DNA of 64,000 nucleotides from Mesomycoplasma bovoculi M165/69 (GTDB lineage Bacteria; Bacillota_I; Bacilli_A; Mycoplasmatales; Metamycoplasmataceae): NCBI RefSeq assembly GCF_000524555.1, contig NZ_CP007154.1, positions 620,001 to 684,000 of the forward strand, read 5' to 3'. Shown piece by piece: positions 35,431 to 46,525 of this stretch (position 1 is its first letter; each line of letters starts with the position of its first letter). The notes under the pieces were generated by a model. It saw only the letters and a program-made list of their open reading frames with translations, ran no database searches and was not told where the DNA came from. The position numbers and the translations under genes were made by a program.

Positions 35431-35973
35431 ATGATAAAAAATGATAAACATAGGAATAATAAAGAACTTATTTACACATTTCTTTCATATGAAAATTTAA
35501 TTATGGCCTGCGCTAAAGAAGTGATTAGAAAATTTCCATATGTGCCTTTAACTTGAGAAGATTTATTTAATCATGCTATTAATTATATTGCGGATTTAGT
35601 TGAAAAATTTGACCCTAGCTATGGCATTCCTATATCAAATTTTTTAGTTTTTAATATTAGACTACAAATGATGGGTTATTGCACAAGTTTTACAAACAAA
35701 AATAATCAAATTTTAAATTTAGCAGCTCCTTTAGATGAAGAATTTGTTGCTGAATCTCTTTCTGTCAATGATTTTGATGATGAATATGAATTAAAAGATA
35801 TTATGTATAGATTGACTAAAGATTTAGATTCACTTGAATCAGAAATCTTTACTTTATCCTTTATCCAAAACAAGCCAACTAAGGAAATTGCAAAAATAAC
35901 AGGAGTCACTTCGCAAAAAATTAATCAAATAATTAAAAAATTTAAAGAAAAAATTAATGAATACATTCTTTAA
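35431..35973 (+). CDS. Sigma-70-like factor (SigH positional equivalent)
   Basis: The 180-residue protein looks like a small alternative sigma factor: a region 2-like part (AKEVIRKFPYVPLTWEDLFNHAINYIADLVEKFDPSYGIPISNFLVFNIR) and a C-terminal region 4 helix-turn-helix (TKEIAKITGVTSQKINQIIKKFKEKI), separated by an acidic linker. It sits between rlmB and rpmG-secE-nusG, exactly where Bacillus has sigH, which supports orthology. Mollicutes usually have one main sigma factor, so the regulon is unknown. The start follows AAAGGAA at an 11-base distance. Confidence 0.8.
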
Positions 35974-35987
35974 ATAATAATTTTTGC

Positions 35988-35993
35988 TAAAAT
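35988..35993 (+). promoter_or_regulatory. -10-like box directly upstream of rpmG
   Basis: TAAAAT ends 8 bases before the rpmG ATG with no Shine-Dalgarno. This is the same spacing seen at cysS and degV and suggests a leaderless internal promoter. Confidence 0.4.
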
Positions 35994-36001
35994 TTTGTAA
36001 A

Positions 36002-36142
36002 ATGAAAAAGAAAATTTTATTGAGTTGTAGTGTTTGTAATTCAAGAAATTACTCTACAAACAAATCAATAAGCGAGCGATTGGTGTTACAAAAATTTTGT
36101 TCCAAATGTAATGCTAAAAGATTACACAAGGAGGAAAAATAA
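36002..36142 (+). CDS. rpmG: 50S ribosomal protein L33
   Basis: The 46-residue protein has two zinc knuckles, CSVC and CSKC, and the L33 pattern of short basic strands (RLVLQKFCSKCNAKRLHKEEK). It is the zinc-binding form. secE starts in the overlapping TAATG. Confidence 0.94.
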   Translation: MKKKILLSCSVCNSRNYSTNKSISERLVLQKFCSKCNAKRLHKEEK

Positions 36143-36399
36143 TGGAAACTATAGACAAAGAAGTTAGTCAACAAGAAAATATTCAAGTTTTAGAAACTCA
36201 AAAACCTAAAAAAACTAAACGTTATTTTTTTCGTTTATTTTTTAAAGAAATGAAAAGAGTGAAGTGACCTGATGGTTCATATACATTTAAAAGTTTTTCT
36301 AAAGTATTAATTTTTTCTATTGTGTTAATGCTAATATTTTTTGGTATTTCAATTGCTGCTGCACTATTATGAAACCACACAGGAGTTGGAGTAAACTAG
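36142..36399 (+). CDS. secE: Protein translocase subunit SecE
   Basis: The 85-residue protein has a Gln/Lys-rich N-terminus, the conserved FKEMKRVKWPDGSYTFKS cytosolic helix, and one C-terminal transmembrane segment. SecE clamps SecY in the translocon. nusG begins 6 bases after the stop. Confidence 0.93.
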
Positions 36400-36405
36400 G
36401 ATTTT

Positions 36406-36981
36406 ATGAGTAAACCACATTGATATATGATTTCTACCATTTCTGGTAAAGAAGATACAGCGATTTCATTGCTAAAACATAGAATTAAAAATGAAAATTT
36501 ACAAGAATATTTTGAAGAAATTATCAAATTTGATGTACCTCAATTGGTACCAAAATCACCTAATTCAGATGAAACTAAAATTAAAGAAGTAAACTTATTT
36601 AAAGGTTACTTCTTTATCAAAATGCAAATGGTGGATCAGGCTTGATACGTTGTTAGAAACACACAATACATCACAGGTTTGATTGGTTCACATGGCAAAG
36701 GTGCAAAACCTACACCAATTTCAGATAGACAATATGAAAAAATGAAAGAAAATTGAATCAAAAAATTAAAACAATTCAAAGAAACTAATGGAATTTCTTT
36801 AGAATTTGAAGTTGATGATTATGTTAAAGTTATTAGTGGTCCATTTAAAGATGATATTGGACAAGTTATCAAAATAGAGAACAACAAAACTGTTGCCCGT
36901 GTTCGCTTGGACAACATTTTTGGACGTAGTGCTGAAGTTGATTTTCCAGTTGCGGCTTTAGAAAAAATAAATGTAAATTAA
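36406..36981 (+). CDS. nusG: Transcription termination/antitermination factor NusG
   Basis: The 191-residue protein has the NGN domain starting WYMISTISGKEDTAI, a FKGYFFIKM block, and the C-terminal KOW motif (DYVKVISGPFKDDIGQVIKI). It is the end of the plus-strand run; its stop is one base from the stop of the convergent 1170-residue surface protein gene. No terminator hairpin is seen at that junction. Confidence 0.96.
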
Positions 36982-36982
36982 T

Positions 36983-39900
36983 TTACTTTTTAAATTTAAT
37001 TATAAATTTATTGTAAAGTCAAAAAATTAAAAAACCTAAACCTATTGTTGAAAAAATTATTACAGGTATTAATCAATAATAGGTTTTTTTATTTTGAAAA
37101 ATATTTTTTGGTTCATCTTCATTATTTTTTACAACATTAAAATCTTTGTTAATAATTTTTATTTCATTATTTCCTGAAAGTTGAAAGGTTAAAGGATCAA
37201 TTTTTAAATTTTGAAATTCTAAGTTTGGATTATTTTTAAAATTATTTATAACCTCATCAAAATTTGAAAGTTGAACAAAATTTTCTAAATCTAAATTATT
37301 TTTTAAAAGTTCAGAATTAATTTTGTTTTTTAGTTCTATCTCAAAGTTTGGATTATTTTTGGTATTAATTTTTATATTATCTAGTTTAATACTTGATAAA
37401 TTTGATATTTTTGGAACGTCCAAACTACCAACAATATTTACTAATTCTATATTTTGACTTCCATAAATTTGAGTATTCAAATTTTCTAAAACTCTAAGTT
37501 TTAATAGATAAATTTGATGTGGCGGTTTGTCAAATTTTTCAATATTTTTTATAGCTTTTAGCAATATATTGTCAAAATCTACAATTTCTCAGTCTTTGCC
37601 ATATTTTCAATTTGAATTATTCCAATTTTGTTGAATTATTGTCAAAACAAATTCCTTAGCTTGTTGAAAATCACTAATTCCAGTTAAGTTTATTTGCTTT
37701 AAATCAAGAGTTTCAAAAATGTTTATAAAATTAAAAGCACTGCTTTTAAAACTATTATTTTTTCAAAATAATTCTTTTTTTGAAACATAAAAATCATTTT
37801 CATATTCTGGCTTTACAATTAATTTAACACTTTCTAATTCATTTTCTTTTTCAAATGCAAAGTTTAATTTATCTGAATTGGGTAATTTTTTTAACAATTC
37901 GTATACCTGTTCAGTTGTTAGATTTTTTGAAAGTTGCTTTTCTAGTTCATCTATTTCAATTTTTCTTTTTTCTTTATTTTCATAGGTTTTTGGCTTAAAA
38001 TTCAAAATAGTAATAGAATCTTGATCTACTAAATTTTCAAATTTATTTTCTAAATTTTTTGAGCTAATATCTATTTTTAAATTATAAGTTCCATCACTAT
38101 TTTTACTAGATTGGGCTAAAGTTAATTCTAAATCTTTTAAATGAGTATTATCATTTAAAAGTAAAGATAATAATTTTTTAGCATTTTCTTTTGAGATGGT
38201 TGGTTCACTATTATTATTAAGTGAAACAAAATTTGAAAGCATCTCAGAAATATTTACATCTTGTTCGATATTAGCCTGTGCGGTTTTATAAAAAGTTTTA
38301 AAAAGTTCTTCATTAATAAAACTTTTTCAATAAAGTAAAATTTTTTCATAACTTAATTGTTCAATTGTTTTTAAATTAAATTTGCGATTAATCAAATATT
38401 GTTTTAATCTAGTACCAGCTTCAGATTCCCAAAAAGGAACTATAGCTTTGTTTTCAAAAACACTACTAAATAATTTTTTATTGTCTTCCTGGCCAATTGC
38501 TACTATTTTATATGAAGTTGTTCCTTTAGGAAATTGTGATGAAAACAACCAAATTCCAGAAGTTGAAAAATAGTTGTTTTCATTGCTACTAATTTTAATT
38601 GGATGAATTAATCTATCATTAAAAGATTTTAATTCAAAATTTTTTTTGTTGTTTTCATTGATAGAATAATAAAAATTACTTGTATCTTGATTTCTAATTT
38701 CATTATTTATTTGTAAAATTGCACCTTTTCCACTAACACTAGCTTCTGCTATAAAGCCAAAATTAGCTTCTTGATTATTTTGAGATTGTTTAATTTCATC
38801 TGGAAGTTGATTAAAAAAAGTACTCATTGGTAAATTATCTAAATTAGAACCAATAGAAACTCAAACTATTTCCTTTTTTGTTCCTGTTTTAGGATCTAAA
38901 AGTGGATCAAAATCTGGATTATCCACTCTATTACCTAAAGAATCTAATAAAAATTCACCATTTTCATCTGTTAAATATGGTGTTATTAGTTTTTTTTGTT
39001 CAATATTTTTATCAGGATTTCAAGCAAATCATTTAATATCCAAAACAGAATTAGCTGATTTTATAACCAGATCAATTTGATAAACTGCTAATAATTGTTC
39101 ATTTTCTTGCTCATTTGAATTTTTATCAAATTGCTTTATTTCAATTTTGTACTCATTTATAGCTTTAAGACTTTCTTTTTGTGATAATCTCAAATCTTCT
39201 AAATTAAAATGGAAATTTTGATCTAGAACATCAACGGGCTGGTTGTTGATGTACAAAATTTCATTTTCTTGCTTACTTGCAAAAAAAGACACATCTACAC
39301 TATTGTGAAATTCTCACTTACCACCATAAGTAAAACCATAAGAATCCTTACGGGTTGCAGGTTCAGGTTCCTCTATTTGTTCGGGTTCATCATCAACTAA
39401 TTCATACCGATTGTCTTCTTTGTAAATTTTACTTGGAGTTAAAATTAATCTTTTTTCTAATTCTTGTGAAAGTTCATAAACTGATGGGAGAAAAAGAATT
39501 TTTACTTTAGGATTTAGTAAATATGTGTATCTATTTTTATTTTGTGGATGGTTAAATTTGATAACAAAAGCTAAATCCTTATTATTTAGAATTATATACT
39601 CTATTCGTGAATTATAGACATCATCATTTAGTTCTCTACTAAAATTAGTTAGTTTTTCATTGATAACTTCAACACTTTTTTGAATTTGTTCATCTAAACT
39701 AATTACCCGATTAGGTTCAACATCAATTCTTTTATTAATATTTAGAATGTTTTTTGAAACTACTTCATTATTAAAACGGGTTTTTGTAGTTTCTAAAAAA
39801 TTTTTCAAATTTAAATCAGGTTGAAAACCGGTGTGATGATATAAATATTTTAGTCTTAGAGTTCCTCAAAAATTTGAAAAATAATTACCACTAGTAGAAA

Positions 39901-40495
39901 CACTAATCTTATAACTAATGTCTTGAATTCTAAAATAAGAATTGTTAGGAGCGCGAAGAATTTGTCCCAATTTTTCCATTGCTTGTTCATTTAATTTTTT
40001 ACCCATATCAAAAATTTGATTGTCATTAACCCTGATTCTTAAATCAACTGTATTTAAAAAATCTAAATAATGAGTACCGGGTATTTCGAAAGTATTATTT
40101 TTTACATATTTTTCTCAATAAATGTTTGATATCACCGAAAAATATCAATTCTGACAATTTCTATTGTTATAACATTGGTTGTTATATAGTTGTTGAAATC
40201 TTGCTTTTAAATTTGGATATTGATTAATTCAATCTTGAATCTTCGATAATTGAGTAAAATTAGAATCAAAATTTCTAGTTTGAACATCTCCTGCACCTGA
40301 ATCTCACAAATACGAAAATGAGGTAGTATTTTTTTCAAATGTTTGTGGAAAAACATATTGAAAAGTCACTGTTGATTCTTTATCAAAAGTTTGTTCAAAT
40401 GTATCTGGATCAAAACTTTCAATTTGATTTGGAGCTTGCGAAACAAAGACAAAAGGCATAAAAATCAAGCTTATAACACCTATTTTTTTAATCAT
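36983..40495 (-). CDS. Large surface-exposed protein, signal peptide plus C-terminal anchor
   Basis: This is a single 1170-residue frame. It begins MIKKIGVISLIFMPFVFVSQA, a Sec signal without a lipobox Cys, and ends with a hydrophobic helix (LIPVIIFSTIGLGFLIFWLY) and a short basic tail (NKFIIKFKK). This predicts a protein mostly outside the cell, held by its C-terminus. The ectodomain is Asn/Lys/Glu-rich with no motif I recognise. The start at 40495 follows AAAAGG and overlaps the VirB4-like gene by 8 bp, so it is the last gene of the secretion-like operon. It could be an exposed contact or channel component. Confidence 0.85.
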
Positions 40496-43139
40496 TGCTA
40501 TTTTCCTTTTTTTCAAATTTATTTCCTTGGTCAAAAAACAATTGTTTTTCTGAATTGTTAAAATAACTAGAACATAGATAACGTTCATTGCTATTTATTG
40601 AAAAAATAAAATCACCTATTTGGGCAATTGCTAAAAATTTTTTTTCTTCTATAGTTAGCCCGCCAGAAGATGTAAAAAGTTTGTCAACTTTTTCAATATC
40701 ATTATTTTTTAAATTAAAAAAGAATGAGTATTGACAATTTTCTATAATTGCTTCACTTTTTCTGGCTTGCTCACCACTAATTGCAAAATCTCCAGGATTT
40801 TGCGTTGTTATCATAATTGCTCCGTTGTATTTCCTAATAGTTTTTGTTATTTTAAAAAGAAAATCTAAAGCAATTGTGTTATTTTCATCTATAAATTTAT
40901 GAGCTTCATCAACTACTAGAAGAATTTTTTTATTTTTATGGTAGTTGCTTGCAATTCGTCCTTCAATATAAGACAAAATTAGAAAAAAACCTGCTTGATA
41001 TACACGTTTTTCTAAGTGCATTAAAGTGGCAACATTAAAAATAGTTAAATTTTTACTCAAATCTAAATCACTAGATTTACCATTAAATAATTTACTCAAC
41101 TTACCTGGTTTTTTAAATTCATAAATCAAAGTGGCGAGTGCTATTGATTTGTCTCTTGCTGTCAAATAGTCAAAATTACATTTTTCAAACAAAGTAATTA
41201 AGTCATCAATGGTTGGAAATTTATCACTTTCAAGTGTCGTAATATCTTCTTTTATTTGATAAAATCCTAATTGGTTATATAGTTTGTTTACAACTTCTAC
41301 TATAGACATAATTATGTTATGTTTTAAATTAGGTAACAAAATTGCGAAAAATTTTTCTAAAGTTTGTAAGTGAAAAACTATAGTTTCATAATTGTTAAAA
41401 TCTAACAAATCCATAGGTTTAGCTTGTGGACTAAACACTTTTTGAATTTGCAAAGGATTAAAAATTGTTGACGAATCACTTCCAAAGCTAATTGTGTTAC
41501 CTTGAACAAAATCAGCAATTTTTCAATATTCATTTTGGGGATCTAGCACAATCACTGAATTATCAACTCCCAAATTGTATGTAATTAATTTTTTAGTAAG
41601 TGTCGATTTACCTGCCCCTGAAGTTCCCAAAATAAATGTATTTGAATTTTTTCTATCTTGATTTTGCTTAAAAATGTCGAAAAATAAAGGACTATAATCA
41701 TTTTTTGAGGTTGCAATAACATTAAAATTATTGTCATTAAAACTTCTACTAATAAAGGGTACTCCAAAAACAATATTACTAGCTGGCATTTCGATTTCTT
41801 CATGCAATGAATTAGAAAAACGAAAATAAAGTTGAGTAAAAGCTTGAAGTTGTCTATACTTGAGAGTATTTACAGTTGCACCTATGTTTTTTAAACTATT
41901 TTTATTCACTGTTTCTGCTTCTTTTAATTTTTCAAGCGAACTTGCATAATTTAAAAATAAAAAAGTAGAATAAAAAATCTCTTCTCTAGAACTACCTGCA
42001 ACATCTACAATTTGCTCAAGTGCCATTTGTTCATTATAAGTTTTGGATTTGAGAACAATATTTCTATTTTCATTTAGGTTTGATTCTAAATTTTTTGCTC
42101 CTCTATTAAAACTAACTTCTTTTTGATGAGAGGTTAGTCTTGATAAATGTCATATTACATTGCTATCTGAACCAAAAAGTTGTGCTGCCCAACCTAGAGG
42201 TAATCTAAAAGGATATTCATTTATGCTTTGAATTGAAAAAAAATTTTCATTTATTTTAAAGTGATTTTTAAACCACTGAATTTTCGATTGACATAAATAT
42301 TTTGAAATATTATCACCTTGACTTATACTTTCATACTCAGATTCATCTAATTTGTCAAAATAATTGAAACATTTTTTGTTAATATTTAACAAATCTTCAA
42401 CTGTTAGTTGCTTTACACTAAAACCAGAAATTCCAATATTTGAACTTAGCAAGTTAAATTGTTGAATTAAGGTTTGAATATTTTTTTCATAAATAATAAT
42501 AAAATATTTATGTTGTAAATAACTATCAAAATCTAAAATATCTTGTTCATAATTCTTACAAAAATCTTCATTTAATTTTTTGGAACAAGTATCAAAATTT
42601 TTTTCTAAAAATATTTTATTTTTAGTTAAATCATTTTGCTGAGCAATTTTAACAATAGTTACTTTATTGCTTACAGCATTTAAAGCTATTGTCATTTGCT
42701 CTAGAATTTGTTCAATTTTTTGCGAACCAATGCTAAAAATATCTTGTCCTTTAAGTTCTATACCAGCTATATAACCTCCCGAAATTTTGACAAACTTTTT
42801 TTCCACCTTAATATAAGGAACTAAATTTTGAGTATTTGCATTAGTTTTTGTAGATTTGGAATACGTTTTTGGTCTAGAATGGAAGAGAATAAAATATCAC
42901 AAAATTTTATAACCTTTTAAATTTCAATGTTTGTAATGTTTTATAAGGGGTGTTCCAGTTATTGTAAAAATAGTAAATGTTAAAAGCATTTTTCATAAAA
43001 CGGATACTTTTTCACCAATAGAAAAACCAATACTTGCTGCAAGAAAAAATAAACCTAGTAGAATTGGCAAATCTAAGAGTGTTATTCGCTTAAAAATATA
43101 AATTTGTACATTTTTAATTCGTTTATTTTGCAGTTTCAT
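40488..43139 (-). CDS. PrgI/VirB3-VirB4 fusion, type IV secretion ATPase
   Basis: The frame gives 883 residues. The first 130 or so hold two hydrophobic segments (LLDLPILLGLFFLAASIGFSI and MLLTFTIFTITGTPLI) followed by a basic stretch, like the PrgI/TrsC/VirB3 small inner-membrane proteins. A VirB4/TraE-type ATPase follows with Walker A GTSGAGKS (505-512), Walker B LLVVDEAHKF (D744, E745) and the ITTQNPGDF motif. VirB4 energises assembly and transport in type IV machines. The TGA codons hide the fusion from a standard-code search. The ATG at 43139 has AGGAGA 12 bases before it, a longer than usual spacing. No other start fits. Confidence 0.88.
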
Positions 43140-43199
43140 ATTGATTTTTATTCTCCTTTAATTTCATAAAATTACTAAATTAGTACTTTTATTTATTTT

Positions 43200-45323
43200 T
43201 TATACATTTTCAATTTTTGGTTCTTCAGTTGTAATGAGCTCTTTGCTACTTTTTGTTCGTTTTGGCTTTATTTCTATAGGTTTTTCACTTTTTTCATCTT
43301 CTATTTTTGTTGCTTTTTTAGTTTTTTTAGGTTTCACAGTTTTGCTTTCATTTGATTCGGTAGGTTTTTCATTGGATGTTGTAGATTTTTTAGTTGTTCT
43401 TGGTTTTTTTATTGTTGATTTTTCTAGTTTTTCTTCAGATTTTTTGGTTTTTTTAGGTTTTTCTTCTGTTAAGTCTAATTTTTCTTCTTCAGATTTTGAA
43501 GATTTTTTGGTTGTTCTTGGTTTTGTAGGTTTTGATTCTTTTTGAACACCTATAGTTTCTTCATTAAATGAAGTATCTTTTTTAGAATCTATTTTGTTTT
43601 TATCTTCTGTTGATTCAAATTTTTCTTCATCAAATTTTGAATCTTTTTTAATTGTTTTAGGATTTGAATTATCTAGTTTGTTTTTAGAATCTATAAAATC
43701 TTGATTTTCTGATTTTATTTCTGTTTGAGTAATTGAATTTTCAATTATTGGTTTGGATGGTTGCTCCAAAGATTCCGAATTAGATTCTTGCAAGTTGTTT
43801 GTCATTAACTGTTCTTGTGAAATTGGTTTAGTTGGTTGTGAAGCATCTAAATTATTTTTAGACTCAGGAATTACAACTGGCAAGCTAATGTCTTTAGATT
43901 TATAGCTAGTTTGAGTATTTTTTATTGGTTTGGAACTAACATTTGAAAACATATTTGATCATTTGGAACCTATTTTTGTTCACCATGATTTTTTTTCTTT
44001 TTGAGGAGTTTCTTTTTTAGATTGTTGGCGAATAACCGATGGATACATTGCTTTATCCTTTTTTCGCATTTTGCCAACAACTAAAGAACCTAGTGCTGCT
44101 GCTCCAAAGCTAAATAAACCATTTTTTAAACTATCAAACCAATTTTGATTTTTACTTTCGTTTTCTGAAGCATCTAATGGTCTTCCAAACCTATTTATAG
44201 GAGATTTTATATTTTGAATTGAACTTAAATTGCTCGTTCCTTTAGAATTTGGTTTTAATCTTTGACTATTAATTTTAGAAAGTCCATAAGAAACCGCTCC
44301 CAAAGCTGCTCCTCCAACTTTTAGTGTAGAACTTGCAAGTCTTTGCTGATTGGAAATCATTCCACCTTGCTTGAAATGAGCGGCAACTTGTTGGGTAAAG
44401 GTTGAAATAGCCAGTCCTCCACCTGCAATAAATGCAAGTTTAATAAAAAATTTATAAATAAAAGAATTATTACCAGCTCCTAAAAGATTTAAAGACTCAA
44501 CCGTGACAAAAGTTGCCGAAACTCACATTAAAAATATATTGAAACTCATTTGATAAATGATGATAACAGCTATTTGACCCGTAAAACTACGCACCCATTT
44601 TTTTAGACTTCTTCCATCATCTAAAATACTATTAGTAGCTCACGCTGGCATTGTTATAAAATTCATAAACAATTGTGCCGAAGAAATAAACCATGAAATA
44701 AAACTAATTCCTAAAGTATAAGAGATTAAAATTGCCCCAACAGAAAGGGTAATTATCATCAAAATACCTTCTCCATTGTTAAATTTATTAAATTCATCAA
44801 TAGATAAAACGTGATAGTCTTGAGCAATTTGGCTAATTTGACTCTCACCAATTTTGTTAGTGGATGATTTCACTAGCAAGTATACCAAACCTTGTCCACC
44901 TTGAATATATTGATTTAAAAGCAACATAAAAGCTTGTAAAACAGCAAATAAAACAAAGATTAAAATAGGAAATAAAAAACTAAAAGATAAACTAACAACA
45001 AGACCTTTTGTCATCTGACTTATTTCTATACTTGAGTTTTGGTGTCGTAAAGTTAAAAACTTTACAAATCTAATCACCATGAAAATAAAGCCAATTGCAA
45101 CTGAAGCAATTAAAAAAACTCAAAACCCTGTCGGAAGTTTCTCAAAACTAAATTGGTCATGGCCAAAAATGGCCCTGACAATAATTTGGATGCCTAACTG
45201 TTGAAAAACAAAGTTAAAAAATCCAATTATTGATAGCGGAATATAAACAAAAATATATCAACCTAAAGTGAAAAATGGATAAGAAATTGCTTGATAAAGT
45301 GAATCAAATATTCATCCAAACAT
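43200..45323 (-). CDS. TrbL/VirB6-like membrane protein with lysine-rich tail
   Basis: The 707-residue frame (five in-frame TGA codons) has about seven hydrophobic segments in the first 330 residues (IFVYIPLSIIGFFNFVF, FWVFLIASVAIGFIFMV, LIFVLFAVLQAFMLLL, IISYTLG-type and others), the polytopic layout of TrbL/VirB6. From about residue 458 to the end it is a highly charged, Ser/Thr/Lys/Glu tail with KPRTTKKS-type near-repeats (for example KPRTTKKSSKSEEE and KKPRTTKKSTTSNE). The ATG lies one base beyond the stop of the preceding small gene (TAATGAATG). VirB6-type proteins form part of the inner-membrane channel. The basic tail could bind DNA, which is inference. Confidence 0.75.
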
Positions 45324-45326
45324 TCA

Positions 45327-45656
45327 TTAACCTGTTTGCCCAACTGTAGCACTTGCAGCAATACTAATAATTAATGTAGATAATCCTAAAACAACTAAAA
45401 TAATTACAAATCCTATCGATGACCAAATAAGTGCTTTTTTTCATTTTTCACGTCTTTCAACATCATGTGAAATTGAAAGCATAGTTGCAAAAAAGATAAC
45501 TGAAATCACGAGAATCCCAGCAACAATTGGCATTCCAATTGTTGTTAAATATTTAATTCAACTTTGCAATTGATCTGATAGTTGATTCAAGCCTTGTCCA
45601 CCAGTTGGAACGCTAACTTGTTTACTTTGAAATAATGATGCTATTATATTAGGCAT
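45327..45656 (-). CDS. Small two-helix membrane protein, VirB2/TrbC-like
   Basis: The 109-residue protein has an N-terminal hydrophilic segment (about 1-33), a hydrophobic helix (GMPIVAGILVISVIFFATML), a short basic loop (DVERREKWKKAL) and a second helix (IGFVIILVVLGLSTLIISIAA). Size, two-helix hairpin and position before the VirB6-like gene suggest a TrbC/VirB2-like subunit, but the sequence is not diagnostic. It starts after AAGGAAC and overlaps the DprA-like gene by 8 bp. Confidence 0.6.
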
Positions 45657-46422
45657 TTTGTTCCTTCTTTGATGTTTGTAAATCTCGAATTTCTGTAATT
45701 CAATTGGCACCTTGATCTATCAACTCCTTATTTCCAAGTGTTGAATCTTCATTTTCAGGATTCAAAAAACAATAAATTTCTTTACCCATATTTAAAAAGT
45801 TAGTTATTAAGTTTTGTAAACCGCTTTTTTTCTTAATAGAGTAAACAACCAAAATTGGTGAAAGTCCAGCTACTAAACGATTACGATCAATTAATCTTTT
45901 CTTTGAAAGATTTACATTTGGTGGGTACTCTGAAATAATTAAACAATTAGATTTGTCAACAAATTCTTCTGCCATTCAAGGATTTACAACCCCATTTGCA
46001 GAAATAACAATCACAGGGGACTCGTTGAGATTGTAATATTCAATAACCTTTTGTTCAACACCTTTATATCCATTAACAACTAAAGTGTGTCTTTTTATTA
46101 CTGCATCTAGTGATTTACTAAAAAAACCTTGTACTTCACTATTATATTCTTCTCCTGTTAGTGTAATTTTTGGAGATAAGCTAGTCAAAATATCTAAATT
46201 ACCTTTGTAAAAAATTACAAAAGGTGGTTGATTTAAATATTCAAATTGAGTTGGATATTTACTACTTAAGATAGTAATATATTCAACATTAGATTCTTCT
46301 AATACTTTTAATGTCTGATCAATATCTTCTTGTTCTACCTCCTCATGTTCTTCTAATGCTTTTTTAATTTTGCTAAAATCACCTTTGTATTTAACAGCAA
46401 AATAAACTAAAATAGATTTCAT
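45649..46422 (-). CDS. dprA: DprA/Smf-like DNA-processing protein
   Basis: DprA loads RecA onto incoming single-stranded DNA during transformation. The 257-residue protein keeps the C-terminal Rossmann parts: ISEYPPNVNLSKKRLIDRNRLVAGLSPILVVYSIKKKSGLQNLI and STLGNKELIDQGANWI. The N-terminal part is diverged: where DprA normally has GSR followed by SxYG there is LTGEEYNSEV. It begins at an ATG after AAGGAG and is the first gene of the secretion-like operon. DprA outside a com cluster but with a VirB-like set is unusual and points to DNA movement. Confidence 0.85.
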
Positions 46423-46437
46423 ATTTACGCTCCTTGC

Positions 46438-46445
46438 ATTATAAT
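46438..46445. promoter_or_regulatory. Overlapping divergent -10 boxes (ATTATAAT)
   Basis: The plus strand reads TATAAT at 46440-46445 and the minus strand reads TATAAT at 46443-46438. One would drive yihY, the other the dprA-led operon. Competition for polymerase at one site could couple the two transcripts. Confidence 0.5.
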
Positions 46446-46525
46446 TTGTTAAAAAAAGGAGAAAATGAGCTAAAAGTGAAAAAAAAGTAAACTTTTCAAC
46501 TATTTTTATTACTTTTATTTAAAAA

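Noticed and set aside
43234-43545. Plus-strand 103-codon hydrophobic frame
   Set aside because: It is the antisense shadow of the Lys/Glu/Thr-rich repeat tail; reverse complement of such codons gives Phe/Leu/Val/Ser.
36983-46422. A complete integrative conjugative element
   Set aside because: No relaxase, TraG/VirD4, integrase, or terminal repeats were found between nusG and yihY; flanks are housekeeping genes.
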